Shown here: positions 17,427 through 25,867 of the stretch, piece after piece
Numbering within the stretch: the stretch's first letter is position 1
Layout of the letters: each line of letters starts with the position of its first letter
Assembly: GCA_049241565.1 (NCBI GenBank)
Contig: JBMLQL010000040.1
Coordinates: 24,366 to 88,365, forward strand
DNA from: DZBG01 sp049241565
Lineage (GTDB): Bacteria; Bdellovibrionota; Bacteriovoracia; Bacteriovoracales; Bacteriovoracaceae
Direction: 5' to 3'
Length of the DNA: 64,000 nt
The notes under the pieces: generated by a model
Told to the model about the DNA's origin: nothing
Databases searched by the model: none
The model's input: the letters and a program-made list of their open reading frames with translations, nothing else
Translations under genes and position numbers: made by a program

Positions 17427-18591
17427 TTATAAACATCTTTATACAAAATCTCTTCAAGGTCATGAAGGACTCTACCATTTTGCGGCCCACTCTCATCATC
17501 TCTGGCCTGATATTTCCTTTGAGGGCCACCAAGAGGCATGGATCGATGCTTCTCTGAAGAGTGATAAAAAATGGGATAAGATTTTCTCTGAAGTTATTCC
17601 TGATGTTCAAAACTTAATGGCCGAGATTCTCTCGCTTAAACATCCTCAAAGAATTGTTTTCGCTCCCAACACCCATGAGCTCTTAAATAGAGTTCTCTCG
17701 TTGTTTCCGTCAGATAAAGATCTCCACGTACTCACGACGAACAGTGAGTTCTACTCTTTTAGTCGCCAGATCTCGCGACTTGAAGAAAATAACAAAACGA
17801 AAGTAACGAAAGTGAGCACGGCGACTATTTTTGAGAATCGAAAAAAATGGATTGCAGAATTTATTGAACAGATAAAATTAGCCAAGTATGATCTCGTTTT
17901 TTTAAGTCAGGTTTTTTTTGATTCTGGCTTTGCCTTCACCGACTCAGAACTCGAACAAATAGTGAATGCAAAACCTGATCACACTCTTTTTGTTCTTGAT
18001 GGCTATCACGGCTTTTGTGCCCTCCCCTACAATCTCTCTAAGCTCGAGGGAAAAATATTTTATATGGCCGGTGGCTACAAGTACGCTCAGGCCGGAGAAG
18101 GTGTTTGTTTTATGGTTGTGCCCCCTGGAAATTGGCGTCCGGCCAATACAGGCTGGTTTGCAAGCTTTACGACTCTCCACCAAGCCGCCACTGAAAAAGT
18201 CGGTTACGGCGAAGATGCTCATGCCTTTTGGGGTGGGACTTTTGATCCCACTGGCCTTTACCGCTTCCGCGCCATCTGGACTCTCTTTAAAAAAGAGGGC
18301 CTTACTGTGGAAAAGATCCACAAACATGTACAGTTCATGCAGCAAGCGACTTTAAGAAACTACTCACCGGAGCATACAACTATCCTCTATGATCAAGACA
18401 ATCTTCTTGATTGGCATGGACACTTTCTCACCTTTCTTGCCCCTTCAGAAGAAGTGGCCAGCTCTCTATCAGAGAAGCTTATTCAGAGTAAAATTTTGCA
18501 TGACCGCCGAGGCCTGAGAATCCGTATTGGATTTGGTCTTTATCAGACTGATGAGGAGCTTCTCTACCTTATCCGGAACCTCTGCCTCTAA
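17413..18591 (+). CDS. Kynureninase-like PLP enzyme (aminotransferase class V fold)
   Basis: 392 residues. Fold-type I PLP features are visible: LDGYHGFCALP (Asp pairing with the pyridine nitrogen, His nearby) and FYMAGGYKYAQAGEG, where the Lys would form the PLP Schiff base, then NTGWFAS as in kynureninases. A C-terminal LRIRIGFGLYQT gives the carboxylate-binding Arg. Kynureninase splits kynurenine into anthranilate and alanine. The assignment leans on the context: the gene overlaps kynA by 14 bases. The sequence is clearly divergent from the classical KynU, so another class V lyase or desulfurase is possible. Cytoplasmic. Confidence 0.75.
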   Translation: MSAINYKHLYTKSLQGHEGLYHFAAHSHHLWPDISFEGHQEAWIDASLKSDKKWDKIFSEVIPDVQNLMAEILSLKHPQRIVFAPNTHELLNRVLSLFPSDKDLHVLTTNSEFYSFSRQISRLEENNKTKVTKVSTATIFENRKKWIAEFIEQIKLAKYDLVFLSQVFFDSGFAFTDSELEQIVNAKPDHTLFVLDGYHGFCALPYNLSKLEGKIFYMAGGYKYAQAGEGVCFMVVPPGNWRPANTGWFASFTTLHQAATEKVGYGEDAHAFWGGTFDPTGLYRFRAIWTLFKKEGLTVEKIHKHVQFMQQATLRNYSPEHTTILYDQDNLLDWHGHFLTFLAPSEEVASSLSEKLIQSKILHDRRGLRIRIGFGLYQTDEELLYLIRNLCL

Positions 18592-18680
18592 AAACTGGCA
18601 AATAAGTCCCATTTAATCGACAAAATTAAGTGAGAATAAGATCTAAAGTTTTGATTTTCTTTGCCGACAAGAATCTGGCG

Positions 18681-18686
18681 TACAAT
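18681..18686 (+). promoter_or_regulatory. Possible -10 element of the small exported-protein gene
   Basis: TACAAT lies 28 bases before the start codon at 18715. No convincing -35 is present at the usual spacing (the nearest candidate, TTGCCG, is only 14 bp away), so this is weak. Confidence 0.3.
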
Positions 18687-18714
18687 AAGTTTGATTGATA
18701 GAGGAGTAAATCAA

Positions 18715-18891
18715 ATGGGTATTAAACTAGGTTCTGTCGTTGCGGTTATTTTATTCATCTTTATCGCAAAGATTTCTTTTGAAAGTGCGACTGCTGAGAC
18801 TCAACAACCAGCTTCTTACCGCGGTCCTGCTAGTATCGATAAGAGCTACACTGAGTACAACAACCGCTCTCTTCACCAAAAAACTAACTAA
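18715..18891 (+). CDS. Small exported protein with RGPAS(I/V)D motif
   Basis: 58 residues from the ATG at 18715, which has GAGGAG nine bases upstream; the open frame extends further upstream but has no site. An N-terminal hydrophobic segment (VVAVILFIFIAKISF) is followed by SATAE, so it is either cleaved by signal peptidase or stays membrane-anchored. The mature part is only about 35 polar residues, including YRGPASIDKS. The same motif, FRGPASVDET, occurs in the 87-residue exported protein at 29374-29637, so the two define a small family inside this window. No function is known to me. The stop overlaps the murD stop on the other strand by four bases. Confidence 0.75.
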   Translation: MGIKLGSVVAVILFIFIAKISFESATAETQQPASYRGPASIDKSYTEYNNRSLHQKTN

Positions 18892-20210
18892 TTAAACGCC
18901 TCTCTCGCCCACAGCTTAAACGATTCTCCGCGATTCACATAATTTTTAAATTGATCAAATGAAGGAAAGGCCGGTGAAAAGACCAGGTTTCCTTTTAATT
19001 TTTCGGTTTTAATCATTTCAAAGACTGACTTCAGATCTTTTCCCTTCACCACTTTAAAATCATTTTTCAATTCGTCATACAAACGATCGGTCACATCTCC
19101 AATAGTATAGATGGTCGAGATCTGTTTTTTATAAGGAAGTAAATCTGGAAGAACCTTATCCGCTTCATTTCTGAGTTTCCCACCAAGAATCAGATGAAGC
19201 TCTCTTGGATCATCTTTAAAGGCCTTAATCGCTGTTGTAGTGGCCAGGGTATTAGTACTCTTAGCATCATTATAAATCTCGAGATCCTGCCATTTCAGCA
19301 CATACTCTAAGCGATGAGAGACCCCTTTAAACTCATTAATAAATCTTTGAAACAAACTCTGAAGATTTTGAATCCCTAAAATTTTTAACGTTTGATAGGC
19401 CGCAAAGAAATTGGCCTCGTTATGCTCGCCTTTAACTTTGGCCTCTTGAAACGAAAACATCTTCTTAAATTCTTCAGGAAGATTTCCTTTAGAGAAATAA
19501 TCTTTCTGGGCCGGATGAGCTTTAATCTCATTTAAAAATTCGTTTTCTGTTCCCAGAATAAGATGATCTTTGGCCGTCATATTTTTAAGCATATTAAACT
19601 TGGCCAGAGCATAATCACGAATATGATCATATCGCTCTGAGTGGTTAGGAAAAATATTGAGGATAAGTCCGATTTGTGGATGAAAACTCTGGATCGTTTC
19701 TAACTGAAAACTAGAAACTTCAATAATAGCGTAGTCAAACTTCTCACTTGAAAGTGGCATCTCACAATAGGCCACCCCAATATTACCTCCACAGAAAACA
19801 TTTTTTCCGGCCAGTTTAAGGGCCTCAGCAATCATCGTCGTGGTGGTCGTTTTTCCATTAGTTCCAGTGATCGCAATCACGGGAACATCACTCACTTGCT
19901 GATAAGCAAACTCAATCTCAGAAATGATAGCGACACCTTTCTCTACCGCTTTTTTAAGGGCCGGGTGAGTCGTTGGAATTCCTGGAGAAATCACAATGAA
20001 ATCCATTTTATGAAAGTGTTCAGCAAACTCTTCTTCTGAATAACAAGAGCAGGCCTCAATAATTGGCCCTAGATCTTCTTTATAATACCAAGAATCTCGC
20101 TCGCCTTTATTCACGACGTAAACATCTAGTTTAAGTTTATTAGCGAGCTTTATTGCTGATTTTCCGCTTGTTCCAACACCAAAAATGGCGACTTTATTTA
20201 TCTTTTCCAT
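18888..20210 (-). CDS. murD: UDP-N-acetylmuramoylalanine--D-glutamate ligase
   Basis: 440 residues, typical for MurD, which adds D-glutamate to UDP-MurNAc-L-Ala in the cytoplasm during peptidoglycan precursor synthesis. An N-terminal Rossmann loop (FGVGTSGKSA) is followed by ISPGIP, the Mur ligase P-loop ITGTNGKTTTTT (about 113-124), EVSSFQLE, LNIFPNHSERYD, the HRLEYV segment and NDAKSTN, all standard. A C-terminal domain with LILGGK closes it. The gene is isolated: no other dcw cluster member (murE, murF, mraY, ftsW, murG) is nearby. It diverges from the methyltransferase gene with only 23 bases between start codons. Confidence 0.95.
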   Translation of the reverse strand: MEKINKVAIFGVGTSGKSAIKLANKLKLDVYVVNKGERDSWYYKEDLGPIIEACSCYSEEEFAEHFHKMDFIVISPGIPTTHPALKKAVEKGVAIISEIEFAYQQVSDVPVIAITGTNGKTTTTTMIAEALKLAGKNVFCGGNIGVAYCEMPLSSEKFDYAIIEVSSFQLETIQSFHPQIGLILNIFPNHSERYDHIRDYALAKFNMLKNMTAKDHLILGTENEFLNEIKAHPAQKDYFSKGNLPEEFKKMFSFQEAKVKGEHNEANFFAAYQTLKILGIQNLQSLFQRFINEFKGVSHRLEYVLKWQDLEIYNDAKSTNTLATTTAIKAFKDDPRELHLILGGKLRNEADKVLPDLLPYKKQISTIYTIGDVTDRLYDELKNDFKVVKGKDLKSVFEMIKTEKLKGNLVFSPAFPSFDQFKNYVNRGESFKLWAREAFN

Positions 20211-20233
20211 AGTCTGTGCTATATCCTCGATGA

Positions 20234-21466
20234 ATGAATCTTAAAGAACGTTTTCTCCAGATTACTGAATTCCTTAAACCTTACCAGAACATCTGGGAAA
20301 ACGAAATCATGCTCCAGTATCCAAATCCACTTGAGGGCTACCCCATGCACTGGATTAGTGAGTTGATGGAAATAGACAAGTTAGATGTCCTTCTTGAAAT
20401 TGAGCGTAAAAATGTTGAAGGACACCTGAAAGATGAATCTCTTCTTCAGTTCTTTCGAGATATCCTCACCCTATGTGAGGTACCTAAGGCCATCTCTCCT
20501 GCGCTGGTCCCAACCTCAAAAACCACTTTTCTTTATGTCATTCCCAAAAAAGAGCATGAGATCAGAAACCTGGCCCCCTTTGTGGCCAAGTTTACTCAAG
20601 ATCACTCTATTGAGCGCCTCATTGATATCGGTGGTGGGATTGGACTTCTGGCCCAAACCATTAACTCCCTTTATGGAACTCCTATCACGAGTGTTGATAT
20701 GGATGAGAGGCTTCAACAGACGGGACGAGAGCGACTCAAAAAACTGACTCTTCCCTCTGCCCCTGTTGAGTATGAGTGCCTTAAAGTAGATCTACATGAA
20801 GCTCGTTTTCGAAAACTTCTCACTCAAAATCGGGCCACGATCGGCCTTCACACATGTGGTGGACTAGCCGTTTCTCAAATTAAAAGCTCAGTGGAGCAGC
20901 AATGTAGGGGCCTCATTAATTTTGGGTGCTGCTATCATAAAATTCTCCCTCATGAACAAAATCTTTCTCAGTTTGCCAAAGATAATGGTGGTATTGAGTT
21001 CAATCAGTTTGCTCTTACTCTCTCTGCTCGTGCTCATAAAAAATTCAGTCTGCAAGATATGGAACTAAAGTGGAAGGTGAAATTTTTCAGGTACACCTTT
21101 CATTTTATGATGTGCGATTTCTATGATCAGTGGAACACACTCAACCTAGGAAATTCTCATAAATCACTTTATGATAAAACCTTTGCCGACTATGCTCTTG
21201 ATCAACTCTCACGTATTAATCTAGAGAGTAAAATGAGTTATGAAGAATTGAATGCTTATTTTGAAAGGCCGGAAAATAAAAAGATGATTCGCCAAATGCT
21301 GAGCGCCGCTCTTATCCGAGATGCTCTTAGTCGATTACTTGAACTTTATTTATTAATTGATCGTTGTCTTTATCTAGAGGAGCAAGGTTATAAGGCCGAG
21401 CTCCTCTCATTTTTTGATGAGACAATCTCTCCAAGAGATCTTGGGGTGATTGGAGTAAGAAATTAA
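20234..21466 (+). CDS. METTL25/RRNAD1-like SAM methyltransferase
   Basis: 410 residues. A class I SAM fold is shown by LIDIGGGIGLLAQTI (about residues 135-149) and SVDMDERL (acidic end of beta 2). Downstream are the landmarks of the METTL25/RRNAD1 family: GLHTCGGLA, NFGCCYHKI, and the C-terminal SPRDLGVIG. These are best known from eukaryotes, where the substrate is poorly defined; older annotation called them rRNA adenine dimethylase-like. I infer a methyltransferase of unknown target. No signal peptide. The start is close to murD on the opposite strand and lacks a strong ribosome site; the 3' end overlaps speD by four bases. Confidence 0.78.
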   Translation: MNLKERFLQITEFLKPYQNIWENEIMLQYPNPLEGYPMHWISELMEIDKLDVLLEIERKNVEGHLKDESLLQFFRDILTLCEVPKAISPALVPTSKTTFLYVIPKKEHEIRNLAPFVAKFTQDHSIERLIDIGGGIGLLAQTINSLYGTPITSVDMDERLQQTGRERLKKLTLPSAPVEYECLKVDLHEARFRKLLTQNRATIGLHTCGGLAVSQIKSSVEQQCRGLINFGCCYHKILPHEQNLSQFAKDNGGIEFNQFALTLSARAHKKFSLQDMELKWKVKFFRYTFHFMMCDFYDQWNTLNLGNSHKSLYDKTFADYALDQLSRINLESKMSYEELNAYFERPENKKMIRQMLSAALIRDALSRLLELYLLIDRCLYLEEQGYKAELLSFFDETISPRDLGVIGVRN

Positions 21467-22239
21467 TTTAGGTGAAACACTTCTCTCATCTCTTGATTAA
21501 GAAGTTGCATTTTTTTATCAATCTCAGGGTGATTGATATCTTTTGGATCAAATAAATAATTCTCAGGGCCCATTGGTTTTACCATCAGCTTAGTTTGCCA
21601 AATATTATCATGGGCCATATTTACATCTTGTCTGTAGAGATATTTCTCTAGAGTTTCTTTCTTGATAAAGTCTTGGATCGAGTTGAAATAATGATCGTTG
21701 TAAATCTTCTTTCCTGTTTCAAGGCGTGTATAACCACGAACAACATAATCGATATAAACAACATCGCACTCAAAAGCTTCGAACATATAGTTTAGTGCTT
21801 TAAGTGGAATGATCTCTCCACAAGTGGCCACGTCTAGATCCAAGCGGAAAGTACAAATCCCCTGAGGATCTGAAGCATCTGGGTAAGTATGAGTTGTGAT
21901 ATGAGATTTATCTAAGTGCATTTTTACAGCAGCTTGTCCTTGAGCTCCCATTTCCCAGTTTCCTCCACCTTTGATATCTGACATCAAAGTCATCGTAGAA
22001 GCACCAACTGGTTCATAGTCTTGAACTGTTTCAGAAAGAATATTGGCCTCGATAATTTCGCAAACTTTGCGAGCAATTTTCCCGATATTAGCGGCACAAT
22101 ATTTTGTATGAATATATTGAATGTATTCTTGTTTCTGTTTCTCATCCATAGCGATGCAGAAATCGTAAAAATTAAACGATAAGATTTTCGTCAAATTGTT
22201 GAAGCCAGAAAGCTTTACTGTTTCCTGTACATTGGCCAT
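21463..22239 (-). CDS. speD: S-adenosylmethionine decarboxylase proenzyme (E. coli type)
   Basis: 258 residues, close to the 264 of E. coli SpeD. It supplies decarboxylated SAM for spermidine synthesis. The proenzyme self-cleaves at the serine of LDKSH; here Ser112, the same position as in E. coli, becomes the pyruvoyl group. Other matches: LSGFNNLTKILSF, QDYEPVGAS, THTYPDASDPQG, TCGEIIPLKALNYM, IDYVVRGYTR and NSIQDF. GAGGG precedes the ATG. A spermidine synthase gene (speE) is not adjacent. It follows mdh on the same strand after a 121-base gap with a terminator-like hairpin, so it is probably transcribed separately. Confidence 0.97.
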   Translation of the reverse strand: MANVQETVKLSGFNNLTKILSFNFYDFCIAMDEKQKQEYIQYIHTKYCAANIGKIARKVCEIIEANILSETVQDYEPVGASTMTLMSDIKGGGNWEMGAQGQAAVKMHLDKSHITTHTYPDASDPQGICTFRLDLDVATCGEIIPLKALNYMFEAFECDVVYIDYVVRGYTRLETGKKIYNDHYFNSIQDFIKKETLEKYLYRQDVNMAHDNIWQTKLMVKPMGPENYLFDPKDINHPEIDKKMQLLNQEMREVFHLN

Positions 22240-22309
22240 GTCAAAACCCTCTAAAGGTAAGAATTTTTATAAGGCCTTGTTTATAAGAAATGAGGGGGGT
22301 TCTGACAAG

Positions 22310-22344
22310 AGAAAAGGGGGTCCGAGCGTTAAAACCCAGACCCC
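22310..22344 (-). terminator. Probable terminator after mdh
   Basis: Read on the minus strand, GGGGTC and GACCCC flank a 16-base loop just downstream of the mdh stop, followed by CCTTTTCTC. The stem is short and the T-tract imperfect. Confidence 0.5.
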
Positions 22345-22360
22345 GTATAATTACTTGAAA

Positions 22361-23350
22361 TTAGATTAAACCAAGTGACTTAACGGCATCGCGCTCGCCT
22401 CTAAGCTCTTCAAGAGTAAGTTTAAACTTCTCTTGACCGAATTCATTGTGAGGAAGTCCTTCAATAACCTTAATTTTTCCACCCTCTGTACGACATGGGT
22501 AAGAGAAAATAAGACCTTTATCCACTCCGTACTCACCATTAGAGGCCAAACACATTGAGTATGTTTGTCCTGGAGCTGTTTCGTGAACAAGATTATAAAT
22601 CCCGTCAACGGCAGCATTGGCCGCAGAAGCTGCAGAAGAAAGACCACGGGCCTTAATGATAGCAGCTCCACGCTGTTGAACAGTTTTAAGGAAATCACCT
22701 TTAAGCCATTCATGATCAGTGATCACGTCAGCAGCAGATTTTCCGTTGATTTTGGCATTATAGAAATCTGGGTATTGAGTCGCCGAGTGGTTCCCCCAAA
22801 TTGTCATATTAGTCACGGCCGTCACATCAACTTTTGCTTTTTGAGCAAGTTGAGCTTTAGCACGGTTCTCATCAAGAGAAGTCATCGCAAAGAATCTATC
22901 TGCAGGAATTCCCTTCGCCGCATTCATCGCAATAAGAGCATTTGTATTACATGGATTTCCAACAACAAAAACTCTTACATCACTGGCCGCAGAAGCTTCA
23001 ATCGCTTTACCTTGGGCGGTAAAAATCCCACCATTGATTTTAAGAAGATCTGATCTCTCCATCCCATCTTTACGTGGAACAGAACCCACACAAACAACCC
23101 AGTTTGCATCTTTAAAAGCTGTATTAAGATCTGAAGTTAAAACAATATTTTTAAGAAGAGGAAATGCACAATCTTCAAGCTCCATCGCCACACCTTTAAG
23201 AGCTGGCAAAGCGGCTTCAAGTTCTAAAAGCTGAAGTTCAACTTCTGTTTCGCGTCCGAACATCTGTCCAGAAGCAATTCTAAAAAGTAAGGCATAACCG
23301 ATCTGTCCAGCGGCACCAGTCACCGCAACTTTTACACGTTTGTTGGCCAT
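22361..23350 (-). CDS. mdh: Malate dehydrogenase (NAD-dependent)
   Basis: 329 residues, the type 2 malate dehydrogenase common in beta/gamma-proteobacteria, Thermus and actinobacteria; TCA-cycle oxidation of malate to oxaloacetate. Visible: VTGAAGQIGYALLFRI (NAD loop), CVGSVPRKDGMERSDLL with the substrate Arg residues, VGNPCNTNAL, MTSLDENRAK, and the catalytic histidine in IWGNHSATQYPD. AGGA lies just before the start (GGAGGATATATATG). It diverges from the Asn/Arg-rich protein gene at 23498, leaving 147 bases for both promoters. Confidence 0.97.
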   Translation of the reverse strand: MANKRVKVAVTGAAGQIGYALLFRIASGQMFGRETEVELQLLELEAALPALKGVAMELEDCAFPLLKNIVLTSDLNTAFKDANWVVCVGSVPRKDGMERSDLLKINGGIFTAQGKAIEASAASDVRVFVVGNPCNTNALIAMNAAKGIPADRFFAMTSLDENRAKAQLAQKAKVDVTAVTNMTIWGNHSATQYPDFYNAKINGKSAADVITDHEWLKGDFLKTVQQRGAAIIKARGLSSAASAANAAVDGIYNLVHETAPGQTYSMCLASNGEYGVDKGLIFSYPCRTEGGKIKVIEGLPHNEFGQEKFKLTLEELRGERDAVKSLGLI

Positions 23351-23497
23351 ATATATCCTCCGAATGAATTAAAAGCGATGTGGCCATTATACGGGAAATG
23401 CCACTTTTCCACTATGATTTAATTCGCCTTACCTAGACAAAGTCTGATGTTGCTGCCTAGTATTATTAAAGTTGACTAATCTCATGAGGAGTCCTGC

Positions 23498-24022
23498 GTG
23501 TCGGGTAACCAATCAAACAGCAATAATCAGCCGCGAAATAACAATAATAATCGCGGCAGAAATAATAATCGTCGTTATCGTGGTGGGCGTAACCGTCGTC
23601 CCTCAAACCGTGTTTTAAACTCAAATCAAGTGGTTCAAAAATACGAAAACCTCCTCGATCAGCACTTAATTAATCGTCGTAAGTACTTTGAGTATTATGA
23701 TCGCGTCGATTACAACCAGTTCAGAAAGCTCGAAGACAATTTTTACAATAGTATTGAACATCTCAGACGGTTTGAAGCTTCCCTTGAGGACTGGCAAAAA
23801 GAATACCTGAAAAAGAAAACAGACCGCTATGTCCCTGACAGAACCTATTCTCTCAACCATGAGCTTGACCCAGCAGCTTACCCGATTGAAGTCTCGGACG
23901 ATGAGATTGAAGACCCACACTTCACTGAGGCCCAAAAAGAGGCTTTCGAACTTTATAAAGAAGATACGGAAGAATCAGTGGGGACTTTTGATGATTATTT
24001 AAAACTGAAAGGTTTAAACTAA
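23498..24022 (+). CDS. Asn/Arg/Gly-rich disordered protein (hypothetical, possibly RNA-binding)
   Basis: 174 residues from a GTG start with GAGGA six to eight bases upstream. The first 38 residues are almost only Asn, Arg, Gly, Gln and Ser (RGRNNNRRYRGGRNRRP), an RGG-like basic disordered tract of the kind that binds nucleic acid. The rest is acidic and helical (YENLLDQHLINRRKYFEYYDR, WQKEYLKKKTDRY, ending in a run of Asp/Glu and FDDYLKLKG). No family recognised. Related layouts in Bdellovibrio-type genomes are annotated as hypothetical, as far as I recall. A bidirectional terminator follows. RNA binding is inference from composition only. Confidence 0.7.
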   Translation: MSGNQSNSNNQPRNNNNNRGRNNNRRYRGGRNRRPSNRVLNSNQVVQKYENLLDQHLINRRKYFEYYDRVDYNQFRKLEDNFYNSIEHLRRFEASLEDWQKEYLKKKTDRYVPDRTYSLNHELDPAAYPIEVSDDEIEDPHFTEAQKEAFELYKEDTEESVGTFDDYLKLKGLN

Positions 24023-24031
24023 AATTCCAAT

Positions 24032-24060
24032 AAAAAAGGCTCCTATAAGGAGCCTTTTTT
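24032..24060. terminator. Bidirectional rho-independent terminator
   Basis: AAAAAGGCTCCT and AGGAGCCTTTTT form a 12-pair stem around a three-base loop, with T-runs on both strands. It separates the convergent genes at 23498-24022 (+) and 24088-24435 (-). Confidence 0.9.
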
Positions 24061-24087
24061 ATATTTATAAATCTATTAAAAAACGAA

Positions 24088-24435
24088 TTAAATTCCGTCA
24101 GTCCCAGTTGCTGAATAAGACGTCTCGTGAACAGAGGCTGCAGCAGCGGCTTCTTTCTCTTTTTTAGACGGCTTAAGATTATAAAGGTAATTATTAAGTG
24201 TTTCTTCCTGATCTCTGAGAATAGCGTTTTTAAGCTCCTCAGGAGCGATATCAAGAACCTCTGAAACTTTCTTAAGCATTTTAAGAGGAATATTACAAAG
24301 AGCTCTTTCTACGTTTGAAATAAACTGTCCGTTTTTATAACCAAGTAAATGTGATAGCTCCGATTGAGAGTAACCTTTTGGGTGATTCATTCTTTTAGTG
24401 CGGATAAGCTGGGCAATGTTTTTAAAGCAACGCAT
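24088..24435 (-). CDS. XRE-family helix-turn-helix regulator
   Basis: 115 residues. A Cro/C1-type HTH occupies residues 5-70: IAQLIRTKR, then GYSQSELSHLLGY and ISNVERALCNIPLKMLKKVSEVLD. The usual Ser/Thr-Q-xx-LA helix is present as YSQSELSHLLG. The C-terminal 40 residues are a linker with a poly-Ala run and no known sensor domain. GGAG precedes the start. It is likely a small DNA-binding repressor or activator, target unknown; the nearest candidate targets are itself and the divergent exonuclease III gene. Its size and solitary position do not indicate a prophage origin. Confidence 0.85.
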   Translation of the reverse strand: MRCFKNIAQLIRTKRMNHPKGYSQSELSHLLGYKNGQFISNVERALCNIPLKMLKKVSEVLDIAPEELKNAILRDQEETLNNYLYNLKPSKKEKEAAAAASVHETSYSATGTDGI

Positions 24436-24570
24436 GTGTTCTCCATCGGGGTATAAAGTCGAGAATCAAAATAATAGCCATTTTTTAAAGATTGTCATTC
24501 ACCAATCTTCACTTTTCTTGATATTCATCTTATCGGCCTTCGTGAACTTTTAATAAGCAGGAAAAAATTG

Positions 24571-25338
24571 ATGAGATTAATTTCGTGGAACGTCAACGGC
24601 ATCAGATCTATTTATCAGAAAGGATTTGTTGAATGGATCACTAAAGAATCACCTGATATCTTATGCCTACAGGAGATCAAGGCCGACGTGGAACAGTTTC
24701 CGTCTGAAATAGCACAACTCAAGTCCTATAAAACGCATGTGTCATCGGCCGATAAAAAAGGTTATTCTGGTGTCGCCACATTTAGCCAAGAAAAAATTCT
24801 TGACACAAAAAAAATCGAAAAAAACATTTTTGATCAAGAAGGACGAACTTTAATTCATGAATTTGAAAAATTTTTCTTGCTTAATTGTTATTTCCCAAAT
24901 GGACAGCGCGACCATGGAAGAGTTCCTTATAAAATGGAATATTGTGATGAGATTCTCAAAAAAATCAAAAAACTTGATAAGAAAAAACCCGTCATCATTA
25001 CGGGAGATTTTAATACCGCTCACCACCCGATTGATTTGGCCAATCCCAAATCAAATATTAACACCACTGGTTTTTTACCCAGCGAACGTGAATGGATGGA
25101 TAAATTAGAATCTGCTGGCTATATTGATATCTATCGTGAAAAAAATCCGACTCAGACAGGTGCCTACACTTGGTGGACCTACAGGGGTGATTGTCGGGAG
25201 AGAAATATTGGGTGGAGGATTGATTATTTCTATATCAGTGAGCGCTTACGTCCTTTCGTCAAAGATGTTGGGATCATGCCTGAAGTTTTAGGCTCTGATC
25301 ACTGCCCTATTTTTTTGGACTTGAAAGCATCTCTTTAA
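24571..25338 (+). CDS. xth: Exodeoxyribonuclease III / AP endonuclease
   Basis: 255 residues, the ExoA/XthA family of the EEP nuclease fold, active in base-excision repair on abasic sites. All family signatures are present: ISWNVNGIRS, CLQEIKAD (metal Glu), GYSGVATF, ITGDFNTAHHPIDLANP (Asp and Asn of the active site), TWW, RIDYFYIS and GSDHCPI (catalytic His). AGGA upstream and the ATG at 24571 are preferred over a TTG one codon earlier. The 3' end overlaps the response-regulator gene by 32 bases in the convergent orientation, so its last residues (FLDLKASL) are encoded opposite that gene's end. Confidence 0.95.
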   Translation: MRLISWNVNGIRSIYQKGFVEWITKESPDILCLQEIKADVEQFPSEIAQLKSYKTHVSSADKKGYSGVATFSQEKILDTKKIEKNIFDQEGRTLIHEFEKFFLLNCYFPNGQRDHGRVPYKMEYCDEILKKIKKLDKKKPVIITGDFNTAHHPIDLANPKSNINTTGFLPSEREWMDKLESAGYIDIYREKNPTQTGAYTWWTYRGDCRERNIGWRIDYFYISERLRPFVKDVGIMPEVLGSDHCPIFLDLKASL

Positions 25339-25681
25339 GATCATCAATCAATTTGGCAAAACTAAGTGGTTTTTGAAGGACAAGATCGTAGTCTTTAAGT
25401 TGTGTCTTATCTAGAAGGCCGTCATCTCCGGTGACTAAAATAAAATGACCTTGAAAATTAAAATCTCTCTTTAAGGTGACAAGTAAATCATGTCCAGACA
25501 TCTCAGGCATTCTGGCATCACTAATAATAATTTTATACTGGTTTTTTTTGTAAAGTTCCAATCCCTTCAAAGCACATTCACTAATATCTATCGGCACCCC
25601 TTCATCAGGGCAAAAAGATTGAGCAAGGTCTAACAAATCAAATTCATCATCGATGTATAAGACTTGAGGGATGGAGGCCAT
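25307..25681 (-). CDS. Single-domain response regulator (CheY-like receiver)
   Basis: 124 residues that consist only of a receiver domain. The acidic pair is Asp11-Asp12 (LYIDDE), the phospho-acceptor Asp55 (ISDARMPEMSG), the conserved Thr84 (VTGDD) and Lys104 (LQKPLS). The signature is complete, so it should be phosphorylated by a histidine kinase. There is no output domain and no kinase nearby, as for CheY/Spo0F-type messengers. AAAGG precedes the ATG. It could act in motility or in a phosphorelay; the window gives no partner. Confidence 0.9.
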   Translation of the reverse strand: MASIPQVLYIDDEFDLLDLAQSFCPDEGVPIDISECALKGLELYKKNQYKIIISDARMPEMSGHDLLVTLKRDFNFQGHFILVTGDDGLLDKTQLKDYDLVLQKPLSFAKLIDDLKEMLSSPKK

Positions 25682-25867
25682 TGAATACCTTTTGTTGAGC
25701 TTTAAGCAGATACAAGTGTACTCAACATCTGGACGCCTCTCTCTCTATGAAGCATCAGTAAATTCTTGATAAATCGATCTGGTTGATTGAAGAATTAAGC
25801 AGTTATCAAAAAAGAACGCCTCCATGAGGGAAGCGGTCTTTAAGAGCATTTTTCTCTGAATCGCCAA

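Noticed and set aside
22565..23053. 162-codon open frame on the + strand
   Set aside because: Antisense to malate dehydrogenase; Ser/Arg/Cys-rich translation with no recognisable domain.
24088..24435. XRE regulator considered as a prophage repressor or antitoxin
   Set aside because: No phage, integrase or toxin gene is nearby and the flanking genes are ordinary housekeeping genes.
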